Made by a program: the position numbers and the translations under genes. From positions 62,001 to 126,000 of the forward strand of contig NZ_AUIY01000017.1 of assembly GCF_000423945.1 (NCBI RefSeq): a stretch of DNA of 64,000 nucleotides, read 5' to 3'. Shown here piece after piece: positions 1-9,630 of this stretch. Below the pieces are notes generated by a model, which was not told where the DNA came from, made no database searches, and was given only the letters and a program-made list of their open reading frames with translations. Origin of the DNA: Butyrivibrio sp. XPD2002. Its GTDB lineage: Bacteria > Bacillota > Clostridia > Lachnospirales > Lachnospiraceae. Within the stretch, counting starts at the first letter, position 1; each line of letters opens with the position of its first letter.

Positions 1-1897
1 CAGTGCCATGCTCCATGAGCTCTCTGATGACCGCTTCCTTGCCGTCAGGCTTAACGGAAGCCACAACCTCATCAACTCCTGCCTGCTTTGCAATCGCAGC
101 TGCAGTGACCTCATTGTCACCTGTAAGCATTACCGTGTGAATTCCCATCCTCTTAAGCTCTGCTATGGCGCCTGCTGAATCCTCCTTTATAACATCAGAT
201 ACTCCGATGACTCCAAGAAGATTACCCTCCTTTGCAAAAAGGACAGGCGTTTTTCCGTTCTGGGAAAGCTCTGTGATTCTCTGCTTTACATCACTGCTTA
301 CCTTGCCCGTAACGCTCTCAATATATTTAAGGTTACCACCATAAATTGCAGCATTTTCAAGCTTGCCCTTAAGTCCGTTTCCGGATAGTACCTCAAACTC
401 TGTGGTCTCTGCTAAGAGAACCTGATTCTCTTCAGCATATTCAGTTATGGCCTTTGAAATCGGATGCTCACTCTTAAGTTCAAGAGCATATGCAGTCTCA
501 ATAAGCTCATCCTCAGAGGTTCCGGGTGCAGGAATGATATCCGTCACCTTCATTTCACCTGTGGTTATTGTACCTGTTTTATCAAGGGCTATGATCTGAG
601 TCTTTCCTGCCTGCTCCAGGGAAGCAGCTGTTTTAAACAGTATTCCTGTTTTGGCTGCAACGCCGTTACCAACCATGATTGCCACGGGAGTTGCCAGGCC
701 AAGGGCACAGGGGCAGCTTATTACAAGTACCGAAACAGCTCTTGCTATAGCATAACCAACACTCTGACCTGCAAGGAGCCATGCGGAAAATGTCACAAGA
801 GCGATGCCGATTACAACAGGAACAAAAACTCCCGAAACCTTATCGGCGATCTTGGCAATCGGAGCCTTAGTGGCTGCCGCGTCACTTACCATTTTGATAA
901 TAGCAAAGAGCGTTGTATCCTCTCCTACTCTTGTGGCCTCGCAGACCATGTAGCCTGAAGTATTGATGGTTGCTGCGGATACACTGTCTCCCACTGCCTT
1001 TTCTACAGGGACACTTTCTCCTGTAAGCGCTGACTCATTTACCGCGCTTTCTCCCTCGGCCACGATACCATCCACGGGTATACTGTCGCCGGGTCTTACT
1101 ACGAATCTGTCACCGACCTTTACCTTTTCAATGGGCACTATCTCTTCAGTGCCATCTCTTAAAACAACTGCCGTTTTCGGTGAGAGGTCCATCAGCCCTT
1201 TAAGTGCATTGGTGGTTTTTCCCTTTGACCTTGCTTCAAGCATCTTACCAACTGTGATCAGTGTGAGGATCATGGCTGCTGCCTCGAAGTAGAACTGATT
1301 CATGTAGTACATTATCAGCTCCTTATCACCGGCAAGCACCGCTCCTGTCATGGCAAAAAGTGCAAACACACTATAGCCAAAGGATGCTGTCGCACCAAGA
1401 GCTACCAGGGTATCCATGTTGGGAGACCTGTGAAGCAGCCCTTTAAATCCGCTTATGAAAAACTTCTGATTGATAACCATTACCATAGCTGAGAGCAAAA
1501 GCTCATACAATCCCATGGCTACATGGTTGCCGTCAAGAAATGCCGGCAATGGCCATTTCCACAGCATATGTCCCATTGAGACATACATCAGCGGAATCAG
1601 AATAATGACTGAAGCGATAAGCCTCTTCTTCATCTTGGGTGTCTCTGTGTCCTTAAGAGACTCATCAGAAGCAGACGCAGCGCCCTTATCAGCGCTTCCG
1701 GCCTTCCTGCTTGCGCCATAACCTGCAGCCTCAACTGCAGCAATTATATCCTCCGGACGAGCTGAGCCCTCCACTCCCATTGAGTTTGTAAGAAGGCTCA
1801 CTGCACAGCTGTCAACGCCATCAACGGCACTTACTGCCTTCTCAACCCTTGTCTGGCAGGCGGCACAGCTCATTCCTGTTACGTTATATTGTTCCAT
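1..1897 (-). CDS. copA: Copper-translocating P-type ATPase (C-terminal part outside window)
   Basis: P1B-type ATPase that exports Cu(I) across the cytoplasmic membrane. The start is the ATG at 1897, preceded by AGGAG. The N-terminus carries one heavy-metal-associated domain with GMSCAAC (residues ~8-14), then paired membrane segments, the actuator motif TGES, the membrane copper site [11 protein letters not shown], the phosphorylation motif DKTGT, and the nucleotide-binding HP motif in SEHPIS. About 632 codons are present. The reading frame is open at the left edge just after MLTGDN, so the hinge GDGxNDxP and the last two helices lie outside. It follows csoR by 62 bp and is probably co-transcribed with it and induced by copper. 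CPC rather than SPC or CPH supports Cu(I) or Ag(I) as substrate. Confidence 0.95.
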   Translation of the reverse strand, partial: MEQYNVTGMSCAACQTRVEKAVSAVDGVDSCAVSLLTNSMGVEGSARPEDIIAAVEAAGYGASRKAGSADKGAASASDESLKDTETPKMKKRLIASVIILIPLMYVSMGHMLWKWPLPAFLDGNHVAMGLYELLLSAMVMVINQKFFISGFKGLLHRSPNMDTLVALGATASFGYSVFALFAMTGAVLAGDKELIMYYMNQFYFEAAAMILTLITVGKMLEARSKGKTTNALKGLMDLSPKTAVVLRDGTEEIVPIEKVKVGDRFVVRPGDSIPVDGIVAEGESAVNESALTGESVPVEKAVGDSVSAATINTSGYMVCEATRVGEDTTLFAIIKMVSDAAATKAPIAKIADKVSGVFVPVVIGIALVTFSAWLLAGQSVGYAIARAVSVLVISCPCALGLATPVAIMVGNGVAAKTGILFKTAASLEQAGKTQIIALDKTGTITTGEMKVTDIIPAPGTSEDELIETAYALELKSEHPISKAITEYAEENQVLLAETTEFEVLSGNGLKGKLENAAIYGGNLKYIESVTGKVSSDVKQRITELSQNGKTPVLFAKEGNLLGVIGVSDVIKEDSAGAIAELKRMGIHTVMLTGDNEVTAAAIAKQAGVDEVVASVKPDGKEAVIRELMEHGT

Positions 1898-1959
1898 TTT
1901 CACTCCTGTCCAAGGAAGCCAATTCTCACTCTGTTTATAAGAGTAGCTTTAAGAAACGA

Positions 1960-2298
1960 TCACTTCATAAGCTTCTGCAGCGTACAGACAAGCTCATCTA
2001 TTACTTCCTCGTTTCCTTCCTTTATGTTATCAACTACGCAGGTCTTCATGTGATTAGCAAGTAAGACCTTATTAAAACTGTTAAGTGCAGAGGTGATAGC
2101 TGAAACCTGGGTCAGGATATCAGTACAGTAAGCGTTATTTTCAAGCATTCCTTCAACGCCTCTGACCTGTCCCTCAATCCTCTTTAGCCTGTTCATGAGG
2201 TCCCTGAATTCCTTATCATCTCTTTTCTTGGTTTTACCGGTGCAGCAGCATTCACACGCTTCCTGCATCACCTCATTTTTATTTGAAACATCTGCCAT
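1960..2298 (-). CDS. csoR: CsoR-family copper-sensing repressor
   Basis: A 112-residue all-helical DUF156 repressor. The family binds operator DNA as a tetramer and releases it when Cu(I) is bound by a Cys-His-Cys triad. Here the triad is visible as Cys in NAYCTDI and His plus Cys in NHMKTC. The core LMNRLKRIEGQVRGVEGML is typical. The N-terminus has an extra cluster, CECCC (residues ~15-19), not part of the family core, which could bind metal separately. It is the first gene of the csoR-copA operon, and two ATACCC/GGGTAT palindromes lie upstream, so it probably autoregulates. FrmR or RcnR relatives are less likely because of the C-H-C triad and the copA neighbour. Confidence 0.93.
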   Translation of the reverse strand: MADVSNKNEVMQEACECCCTGKTKKRDDKEFRDLMNRLKRIEGQVRGVEGMLENNAYCTDILTQVSAITSALNSFNKVLLANHMKTCVVDNIKEGNEEVIDELVCTLQKLMK

Positions 2299-2315
2299 AA
2301 TTCATCTCCTATTGC

Positions 2316-2332
2316 ATACCCCCATAGGGTAT
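2316..2332. promoter_or_regulatory. CsoR operator 2 (weaker)
   Basis: A second 17-bp palindrome, ATACCC-N5-GGGTAT, lies 35 bp from the first (centre to centre). It is downstream of the -10, between the expected transcription start and the csoR start codon. Confidence 0.65.
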
Positions 2333-2347
2333 CCTTTCTGGCAAAAT

Positions 2348-2375
2348 AATATACCCCAGTGGGGTATATTGTCAA
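2348..2375 (-). promoter_or_regulatory. csoR-copA promoter
   Basis: On the minus strand TTGACA (2375-2370) and TATATT (2353-2348) are separated by 16 bp. The spacer is almost filled by the palindromic CsoR-type operator, so bound repressor would block RNA polymerase directly. Confidence 0.75.
2351..2367. promoter_or_regulatory. CsoR operator 1
   Basis: The palindrome ATACCCC-AGT-GGGGTAT resembles known CsoR boxes with a CCCCxxxGGGG core. It sits between the -35 and -10 of the csoR promoter. Confidence 0.8.
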
Positions 2376-2385
2376 TTAGATATTT

Positions 2386-3960
2386 TTATTTATTTGAATT
2401 GTAGTTCTCGTAGGCCTCTGTCTGGATTTTCATGAACTCTTCATAGCCCATGTTTTTCAGGGTGCTCATATAGTCATCCCACTCTTCATTAACGCCGCCC
2501 TCAGTTACCCATTTAGCCTGATTGGAGGATACATAGGTTCCTATATCAGTGTATAGCGTTGCAAGAGTGCCAAGCTGCTCCGGGGTATAACTCACATTGG
2601 GATAGGCCTCCCTTGCATACTGCTTCATATCTTTATCAAGCTCCAGCTTTAATGCATCTCCGTTTTCCGCATCATAGGTCACTTTTTCATCAAAACCGTC
2701 TGCCACATACTTAGGTCCAAAATCCCTGAGGGAGTTTATCCATGCAAAAGTATCTGCAGTATTTCCGTCATTTGGCTCCAAAACTCTATAGGTGCCGTTT
2801 TTCTCATCCTTGGAGGTACCAATTCCAAAAGGTCCGTAGAAGTTTTGTATGGTGGCATCATCCGTGTAGAAGCTGTCCGCCCAGGCAAGTAAAGGTCCCG
2901 GATCCTCGCAGGATGCTGTGATCACGAACTCATATCTGCTGTAATTCCAGTGCTCCGGATCAGAGGAAACATAACGATTACCATCCGGACCCTCCAGGGC
3001 AGGGAGTGCTATGTACTGATCTGCATTCGAACCAAAGGTGGCATCTATAGTCCACCCCGGAGCGCAGCCAACTACAGGAGTTTCACTCATAAGCTTGGCA
3101 TCGCGCATGGAGGAATCCTCCGTAAATATCTCCGGATCGATAAGACCCTCCGAATAGCACTTATACATCCAGTCTATACCATCTTTGTAGCCCTCGAAGG
3201 TGGGCAAAAATACCGGCTGACCGTCTTTAATTGTCATCAAGTAGGTTCCATCTGCCCCTATCGTAGTTCCAAAGGGAAGGCAGAAGGACATGACTGTATC
3301 GGCATACCCCTGTGCAAAGGGTATCTCATCATCAGGATCGCCGTTTCCGTTTGCATCATTGTCCTTAAAGGCTTTAAGCACCTCTTCAAACTCCTCGTAA
3401 TTCTGAGGCACTGACAGTCCAAGATTATCGAGCCACACCTTGTTTATAAACATCTGGTTTGACACTATGGGGCGACAGGGCTTTTTGGAGGGAAGCCCAT
3501 AAATATGCCCATCCGCAGAATAAGTAAGAGCCCTCATGGTTGGATCCTCTTCCATTATCTTCTTAAAGTTCGGCATATAATCATCAATATAATCATCAAG
3601 CTTAAGGAAGGCTGCTGAATTATTCATGATCTCCGCCTCTGAAAAGCAGATAGATCCCATGAATGCATCGGGCAGATTCCCGCCTGCCATAAGCACAGCC
3701 TTTTTATCACCCCAGTCAGGATTAAGAATGGTATTCCAGGTAAGCTCCATCCCCTTCTCCTTTGCAAGCTCATCAATAAAACCGGTGTGGTAATTCTCAC
3801 CCCAGTCAACCCATCTCACCGTAGTAATCTCATAGGACTTAAGTCCACTCTCCGTTTCCTCCGGCTTCACATTTTCAGTTACGGCATTTCCTTTACCGCA
3901 CCCTGACACTGCCATGCACAGGCCCAATACCAATGTTATAAATAACCTTTTCACTTTCAT
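2386..3960 (-). CDS. Extracellular carbohydrate-binding lipoprotein of an ABC importer
   Basis: Family 1 solute-binding protein of the LipO/LplA type that captures oligosaccharides outside the membrane for the two permeases encoded just upstream. The ATG at 3960 is preferred because AGAGG stands 8 nt before it; an in-frame TTG 6 nt earlier is too close to the Shine-Dalgarno. The N-terminus is a lipoprotein signal: a basic stretch, a hydrophobic stretch and the lipobox AVSGC, with Cys at residue ~21. The mature ~500 residues have the two-lobed family pattern and many aromatic residues. It is the last gene of the importer operon, and no ATPase gene is present, as is common where one shared MsmK-type ATPase serves many importers. 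The exact sugar cannot be read from the sequence. Confidence 0.88.
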   Translation of the reverse strand: MKVKRLFITLVLGLCMAVSGCGKGNAVTENVKPEETESGLKSYEITTVRWVDWGENYHTGFIDELAKEKGMELTWNTILNPDWGDKKAVLMAGGNLPDAFMGSICFSEAEIMNNSAAFLKLDDYIDDYMPNFKKIMEEDPTMRALTYSADGHIYGLPSKKPCRPIVSNQMFINKVWLDNLGLSVPQNYEEFEEVLKAFKDNDANGNGDPDDEIPFAQGYADTVMSFCLPFGTTIGADGTYLMTIKDGQPVFLPTFEGYKDGIDWMYKCYSEGLIDPEIFTEDSSMRDAKLMSETPVVGCAPGWTIDATFGSNADQYIALPALEGPDGNRYVSSDPEHWNYSRYEFVITASCEDPGPLLAWADSFYTDDATIQNFYGPFGIGTSKDEKNGTYRVLEPNDGNTADTFAWINSLRDFGPKYVADGFDEKVTYDAENGDALKLELDKDMKQYAREAYPNVSYTPEQLGTLATLYTDIGTYVSSNQAKWVTEGGVNEEWDDYMSTLKNMGYEEFMKIQTEAYENYNSNK

Positions 3961-3981
3961 TTTCAATACCTCTAAAAATCG

Positions 3982-4869
3982 TCAACCCTTTACAGCGCCT
4001 ATCATTACACCCTTATCAAAGTATTTTTGTAAGAAAGGATAAAGGATCATGATCGGCAGGGTTGATATAACAATCGAAGCATATTTCATCATATCTGAGA
4101 GGAGCCTTAGCTCCTGCGCCATTGTTCCGGTGGCTGCTCCAAGAAGAGATTCATTGGTTATAAGTATCCTTCTAAGGAGGAGCTGCAAGGGCATCAGCTT
4201 TTCATTCTGAAGATAAATAAGTGCATTGAACCAGGAGTTCCACTGGGCTACTGCTGTCCAGAGACCTACAACTGCCAGGATAGCCTTGGAAAGCGGAAGT
4301 ATAAATTCCAGGAAAAACCTGATGGTTCCGCAGCCATCTATCTGCGCTGCTTCCCACAGGGATTCCGGAACGGATGTCTCAAAAAAGGTCCTGGCCACAA
4401 TGATGTTATAGGAGGATGCAGCGAAGGGAATCACCATTACCCAGAAGGAATCAAGGAATCCAAAATTCTTCACCACAAGATACGTAGGAACAAGACCGCC
4501 GCCCACAAACATCGGAATCACATAAAAAATGTTTACGAGTTTTCTGTAGGGCAGATCCTTTCTGGACATGGCATAGCCCGCTGAGATGTTGACGACCAGC
4601 GCAATAATTGTGCCAACCACTGTGTAGATGATCGTGTTTATATAGCTAAGCCATATCTTTTCCTGCGCAAGCAGCTCCTTATAGCCCCTTATGTCCACCT
4701 GCTGAGGGAAAAGCCACAGCCTTCCATTTGCCACATCATAGGGATTACTTATGGAGGCAATGATCACAAACCACAGCGGATATAAAATGGCTATCATCAT
4801 TATCACTGCTATTATGTAAAACAGTATATTTATAAAGGTATCCTGCGAATATTTCCTTATCTTATGCAT
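3982..4869 (-). CDS. Carbohydrate ABC transporter permease, LplC/YtcP type
   Basis: A 295-residue inner-membrane permease of the MalG-like class with six predicted transmembrane segments. The cytoplasmic EAA loop that docks the ATPase reads LWEAAQIDGCG (residues ~193-203), and the C-terminus PFLQKYFDKGVMIGAVKG is characteristic of the LplC/YtcP subfamily. It lies 21 bp upstream of the solute-binding gene and 13 bp downstream of the partner permease. It looks complete and undamaged, unlike its partner, so whether the importer still works depends on the damaged permease. Confidence 0.9.
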   Translation of the reverse strand: MHKIRKYSQDTFINILFYIIAVIMMIAILYPLWFVIIASISNPYDVANGRLWLFPQQVDIRGYKELLAQEKIWLSYINTIIYTVVGTIIALVVNISAGYAMSRKDLPYRKLVNIFYVIPMFVGGGLVPTYLVVKNFGFLDSFWVMVIPFAASSYNIIVARTFFETSVPESLWEAAQIDGCGTIRFFLEFILPLSKAILAVVGLWTAVAQWNSWFNALIYLQNEKLMPLQLLLRRILITNESLLGAATGTMAQELRLLSDMMKYASIVISTLPIMILYPFLQKYFDKGVMIGAVKG

Positions 4870-4882
4870 AGCTTTTTACCCA

Positions 4883-5755
4883 CTAAAACAGACTGATATC
4901 CGTAGTCTTTTTCGCCACAAAATTGACCATCAGAAGAACTATCACATTTACCACCGTATTAAAAAGTCCGATAGCCGTAGACAGGCTGTATTGCATGTTC
5001 TGAAGTCCGATCTTATATACATACGTTGAAATTATCTCGCTGCTCATAATATTCTGGATATTCTGAAGAAGGTATACCTTTTCAAAGCCAATCTCCAGGA
5101 TTCCTCCGGCTCTCAAGATGAGAAGTATCATCGCAGTAGGAAGAATCATCGGGATATCTATATATCTGATTTTCTGAAGTGTGCTGGCGCCGTCAATGGT
5201 CGAAGCCTCGTAATACTCCACATCCACACTTGAAAGAGCCGCCAGATAGATAATGCTGTCCCAGCCAAGATGCTGCCATATATCGCTCCATACATACACA
5301 TGCTTAAAGGCCGCAGAATCCGCCATGATATTTGGAAAGCTCATCCCGAGAAGTCTTGCCAGATTGGCAAAAAGGCCGCTGCTTGGCGATAGGAAAATGA
5401 TGATAAGACCGCACATTACCATGGTTGAGATAAAATGCGGAAGATAGGTTATCACCTGAAAAACATTTTTTAAAAGCTTATTCCTCATCTGATTACACAT
5501 AAGTGCAAGGAGTATTGGCAAAGGAAAGCCAACAACTATGCTGTAGATACTGAGGATCAGGGTGTTTTTTATTGTGACGCCAAACTGATAGGAATTAAAA
5601 TACTGAATAAAATTCTTGAAACCCACAAATTTACTTTCCAGAATTCCAAGCGCGGGAGAATATAAGTCCCGTGCTCTCAAATGGAATAGATGGGACCATG
5701 ACCATGAACTCATCTCCGCCAACGCGCCCAATGATATCCACCACGCGGAATTCAC
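4883..5755 (-). pseudogene. LplB-type sugar ABC permease, 5' end lost by deletion
   Basis: From YSPALGILESKFVGFKNF to the C-terminus TTDISLF this matches the MalF/LplB-type permease partner of LplC, with the EAA loop YYEASTIDGAS and about five membrane segments. The normal first ~35 residues (cytoplasmic N-terminus and first membrane helix) are missing. The ~30 residues in front of YSPALGI, starting MNSAWWISLGALAEM, are only an out-of-frame reading of the neighbouring GGDEF coding sequence. The join lies near 5660-5675. The gene has therefore lost its own start, ribosome binding site and promoter. It is probably a pseudogene, or at best yields a protein lacking helix 1 from an accidental start inside the cyclase gene. 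A chimeric assembly would look the same. Confidence 0.75.
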
Positions 5756-6557
5756 GTATCAGGATGTTGGCAAAGGCCTTAAGGACATCATCTCCTGTCT
5801 GATGTCCGTAGTTGTCATTAACGAGCTTAAAATTATCAAAATCCAGAATCAGCAGCATACTTGCAGTTCCAAGAGGCTTGTTCCTTATCGCCTCCTTTGA
5901 TTCATCCTGGAAGGCTATCTTGTTCTTTAGGCCTGTAAGAAGATCTGTATCACTTTTCTCCTTAAATACCTTTTCTTCAGTGACACTCTCAGCCTGATTA
6001 CCAAAAATAGCGAGCACCATAACAAGCGAAAACATTATGGCTGCCATCATTTCAAAGCAGGCCTGCCAGCTCAGAGTCCCCGGACTTACCAGATGACAGA
6101 TGGCAAAATATGAAATTCCAATTACAGTTTCAATTAGGAAATAGACCTGAAAATAGTCTGTGTAGAAAGCCGGAAGCGCCAGAATAAGCGCAATAAATAT
6201 AGGAGTGTGAGAAGCATCAAACTCCCTCATTTCAAGATACGCAGAGGCCATAAAGAACAGATAATAATTTAGAAGTACGATAAGCCTTGTCGAATTAAAA
6301 GATAATAAAATCTTGGAAATCCAGCATTTATATTCAATACGATACGCAAGTAAAACAGCAAACAGTACCCAAAATCTCAGTTCCGGCAGCCTCCCCGGAT
6401 CAATCGAAAATCTCACCAGCAGATAAAGAACCACTACGATGGTTAATCCATTGCCGAGCTGAAGCAGCATGGCTCTGTTCTTCTCTGCCAGGAGTTCCTT
6501 TTTAGTTGAAACAAAATAGTCTATACTATCCAGTCTGTTAAAAAAATCAGAGAACAT
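5631..6557 (-). pseudogene. Membrane diguanylate cyclase truncated inside the GGDEF domain
   Basis: Five to six N-terminal membrane segments (residues ~25-195) are followed by a GGDEF domain that begins at DLLTGLKNKIAF and reaches the catalytic GRVGGDEF. Only ~25 residues follow that motif, where a normal domain needs ~80 more, and the last ~19 are translated from permease DNA in another frame. The product would lack the C-terminal half of the domain and is unlikely to make c-di-GMP. The start ATG at 6557 (MFSDFF) is chosen because GGAG stands 6 nt upstream; the longer frame opens with TTG at 6584. It overlaps the permease remnant by 125 bp. Deletion of the sequence between the two genes is the simplest explanation. 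Confidence 0.8.
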
Positions 6558-6662
6558 CGCCATCTCCAAAGTAATCAAATTCAATTAGATTTATTACAAT
6601 TATAACCCAGGCGTGTTCTCTAATTAGTTATATTTTTATAAAATCAATGTAAACAATATCTG

Positions 6663-7538
6663 TTAAAAACCTACTTCAATGGCAATTTTGCCATCTTCAT
6701 AGCTAGCATCAAGACTGCAGTCCATGCGCTCCGCAAAGGTCTTCACTATGGAAAGTCCAAGTCCCGTGGAGTTGCTGCGGGCGCTCTCGACACTAAAGAA
6801 CCTGTCAAAGAGCTTATTAACGTCAACAGTTGAAAGCTCCTTTGAGGAATTGGCAACCCGGAGCTTTCCTTCATCTGAAAGGAAAATCTCAAGATCACCG
6901 TCGCTGTACTTAAGAGCGTTACTTACAAGGTTATTCATGATTCTCTCCACATAGGACGGATAGAGATTCCTTACAATCTTCTCCTCTGTTATATCAACCT
7001 CCGGAGTGATTCCTCTCTCCTTAAGTGAGGGATAATAGCCCATGATGCAGTCCTCAAGCATCCTGCCGATATTGACTTCCTTCCTCTCCTCAGTCACCTC
7101 GCCACCTGCTATGATAGAGTACTCGAAAAGCTCCTCCGTGAGCTTTTTCATATGCATGGTTCTGTCCTCAATTACCTGGAGGTACTTCTCCAGCTCGGGA
7201 GTCATCTCCTGGCGCTGCGCCAGCTCAAGGTATCCGCTTATGGCAGTGAGCGGCGTCCTAAGATCATGGGATATGTTAGTTATCGCTCTCTTTATTTCCT
7301 GATCACCGTTTTCATACCTGTTGTAGGAGTCCCTGAGCTTAACAATGGTCTCGTTCATAGTGGAGGCAAGCTCCCTCACTCTCCTGTCGCGACTTGATAC
7401 CGTCAAAAGAGTATTGGTATGGATTCTTGCACGCTCCTCATAGTCCTCTCTGAGCTCCTTAAGTGACAGGCGCATGGCCACAATCTTAAGGAAAAGGAAA
7501 ATGTTTATGGCGACAAGTATGATAAGCAGGTATTTCAT
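6663..7538 (-). CDS. Sensor histidine kinase of an antibiotic-type two-component system
   Basis: A 291-residue kinase with one N-terminal membrane helix (residues 2-22), a short coiled linker, the phosphoacceptor box ISHDLRTPLTAISGYL (~89-104), the N box NNLVSNALKYS, and the G2 box STGLGLSIVKTF. There is almost no extracytoplasmic part, as in intramembrane-sensing kinases (BceS or NsrK class), which detect their signal through the partner ABC transporter. It is the last gene of the operon that starts with the response regulator at 12103. Phosphotransfer to that regulator is inferred from context. GGAG precedes the ATG. Confidence 0.9.
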   Translation of the reverse strand: MKYLLIILVAINIFLFLKIVAMRLSLKELREDYEERARIHTNTLLTVSSRDRRVRELASTMNETIVKLRDSYNRYENGDQEIKRAITNISHDLRTPLTAISGYLELAQRQEMTPELEKYLQVIEDRTMHMKKLTEELFEYSIIAGGEVTEERKEVNIGRMLEDCIMGYYPSLKERGITPEVDITEEKIVRNLYPSYVERIMNNLVSNALKYSDGDLEIFLSDEGKLRVANSSKELSTVDVNKLFDRFFSVESARSNSTGLGLSIVKTFAERMDCSLDASYEDGKIAIEVGF

Positions 7539-7555
7539 AAAAGGCTCCGTGATTT

Positions 7556-8842
7556 TTATTTATAGTATATGGGATCTATGGGCGTTACTTCATAGTAATA
7601 GACCATAGCATCAAATCTGTCAGTTGCTTTGATCTTTATTCTGTGGCTCGGTCCGAGATCCTGAAGCTGGCCATAGCCCTCACCCATCTCTCCAAAGAAG
7701 TTATAGTTATTAAGGATCTTGTACACCTTACTATTTTCATCCGTTACCTTGGAGAAATCAAGGCAATATGTTCCATTTTCAAAATCCTTTGCCTGATATG
7801 CAAGAGGGTCATCGCTGCAGTAAAAGTGGTTAGCTCTCTCGTAATTATCATCATAGGTGCCGGCAGTATGAATATTTACATCGCCCTTATAGAACTCTGT
7901 TCCTATGCAGTAATAGCTGCCCCCGAAGATACGGTTTATCTGATCACCCATGGTCTCCTCACCCTCACTTGGAAGAATGGATTTACCACCCTTCATGGCA
8001 TGTCCATTGTGAGCTGTGATAACAACCTGATCGTAGCCTCTTTCATTTTCTATGTTCCAGTAATCCTTTAAGAGCTCAGCCATTCTGAGGTCTCTGTTAT
8101 GACCATTTTCCTGTGGCTCCTCATCATAATCGGGAGCATCAATGTTTAATACCACGCACTTTGCAAGTACTGCAAGCTGTTTGGCTTTAAGATCTTCTGA
8201 AGCTGAAAGCCTCTCATACAGCCCCTGGAAAAATTCTCTCTCAGGCGCGTAGTCAGCCTTTTCTTCAGTCTTTATGGTAAGGAGCTTTGCCTTCTCATCC
8301 TCTGTGAAAAGCTCACACCCTTCTCTGCAAAGATTCTGCATGTAGACGATTGAAGTCATTCCACCCTGGATATCAACTCCGTAAAACATAAGTGATTCTT
8401 CATAGGGAAGATTTTCGTTATAATTGCGCATCCACTGAAGGAGCTCCACAATTTCAGGTGTACCATAAATTGGATAGCTCTGCTTTCCAACCGCCTCTGT
8501 TAAATCAGCATCCTTGTCATGAATAGCATCATTTATCCATGCCGCATCGCCTGCTGCCATCTCAAAGCTAAGAGAGCGTCCATTTCCTTCAGTTACAACC
8601 TTTTCAAGAACATCTCTTTTTACTGTCTGGAACTCGTGATTACCATGTGTGGCTTCTCCAATGCCGACAACCTGAACATCTGTGGGAATCTTGAGCTCAT
8701 TAAAGCTAATGGCAACGTCCTCTATTCCTTCAATCTTCTTTTCAGGTGAAAACGCCTTAGTGTTTCTAAAGCCAACAAGAAGTCCTATGAAAACTGCCAT
8801 TGTAGCTACGCTTGCAAGTAAAATTATTTTATATCGTCTCAC
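7556..8842 (-). CDS. Erythromycin esterase-like protein, membrane-anchored
   Basis: PF05139-type protein (EreA/EreB and succinoglycan-biosynthesis relatives). Signature pieces are VGIGEATHGNHEF near the N-terminus and TAHNGHAMKGG around residue 275, which supply the conserved Glu and His residues of the family. The preferred start is the GTG at 8842 (VRRYKIILL), with AGAAGG upstream and 22 bp after the previous stop; a TTG 51 nt earlier overlaps the upstream gene. One N-terminal membrane helix suggests an extracellular catalytic domain. Cleavage of macrolide lactones is known for only some members, so macrolide resistance should not be assumed. Its place between ABC permeases and a kinase suggests a role in detoxifying or sensing an exported or external compound. 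Confidence 0.82.
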   Translation of the reverse strand: MRRYKIILLASVATMAVFIGLLVGFRNTKAFSPEKKIEGIEDVAISFNELKIPTDVQVVGIGEATHGNHEFQTVKRDVLEKVVTEGNGRSLSFEMAAGDAAWINDAIHDKDADLTEAVGKQSYPIYGTPEIVELLQWMRNYNENLPYEESLMFYGVDIQGGMTSIVYMQNLCREGCELFTEDEKAKLLTIKTEEKADYAPEREFFQGLYERLSASEDLKAKQLAVLAKCVVLNIDAPDYDEEPQENGHNRDLRMAELLKDYWNIENERGYDQVVITAHNGHAMKGGKSILPSEGEETMGDQINRIFGGSYYCIGTEFYKGDVNIHTAGTYDDNYERANHFYCSDDPLAYQAKDFENGTYCLDFSKVTDENSKVYKILNNYNFFGEMGEGYGQLQDLGPSHRIKIKATDRFDAMVYYYEVTPIDPIYYK

Positions 8843-8864
8843 TTTTCTTACCTTCTCTTCAAAA

Positions 8865-9608
8865 TTATTTAAGGTCTCTCTTATCAAGTCCAACTGTGGC
8901 TAAAAATACCATCACAAGAATAACTGCGGATGAAACAACAACCTGCGCAAGGCTTCCCGGATTTACATAATCATCAGCCATGCCTGTTCTTGAAAACCAC
9001 TGTCCGAAAACTGACATGTTATAAACGATCACGCCCACCTGCTTTGCAGCTCCCTTAAGAACAAATGATAAAAGTGCATTTCCTATCATTGTTCCCATGT
9101 AGATGACATTCAGAAGAAAGAATGCAAAGATGCTGACCAAAACAATCTTAAGAACCCTTGTGGTGATGAGCATAAGGGCTGAAATATAGCCGCAAAGTGC
9201 AAGGAAAAGAATCAGGTTTGAAGGAATCATTTTCCCAAAATCTCTGGCACCACCCAGGATACCTGCCACAAGATAAAGCCCCATCATAACAGCCAGGGCT
9301 GTGAAGTGTGAAAGCAGATGGCTGAAATACACCTGCTTCTGTGTGAAGCCTGCAGTGATCTTATTTCTGATGACACCATAGCGGTATTCCATATTGGAAT
9401 AAAGTGGAACAAATATTGTGAAAAATCCCATCATGGCGATGCTTATGAAAAACATTCTTCTGTCAGGCTCCATGTTTCCAAAACGTCCTGTCAGCCCGAT
9501 GCAGTTTGAAGTAAATGCAAAGGTTGCAATAAGAGCGATTATGCATCCTCCTATAAAGATAGGATTCTTAAAAATTCTTTTCATGTCAGCTTTATATAAA
9601 TTGGTCAT
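8865..9608 (-). CDS. ABC-2 type permease subunit (second)
   Basis: A 247-residue protein with about six hydrophobic segments and the start MTNLYKADMKRIFKNPIF, a layout typical of ABC-2 permeases in lantibiotic or bacitracin protection systems (BcrB/EpiG/MutE-like). It lies 22 bp downstream of a similar-sized permease and shares its N-terminal pattern, so the two may form a heterodimer with the ATPase encoded first. The substrate is not readable from the sequence. Confidence 0.8.
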   Translation of the reverse strand: MTNLYKADMKRIFKNPIFIGGCIIALIATFAFTSNCIGLTGRFGNMEPDRRMFFISIAMMGFFTIFVPLYSNMEYRYGVIRNKITAGFTQKQVYFSHLLSHFTALAVMMGLYLVAGILGGARDFGKMIPSNLILFLALCGYISALMLITTRVLKIVLVSIFAFFLLNVIYMGTMIGNALLSFVLKGAAKQVGVIVYNMSVFGQWFSRTGMADDYVNPGSLAQVVVSSAVILVMVFLATVGLDKRDLK

Positions 9609-9630
9609 TTCTTTTTACTCCCCAAATTTT

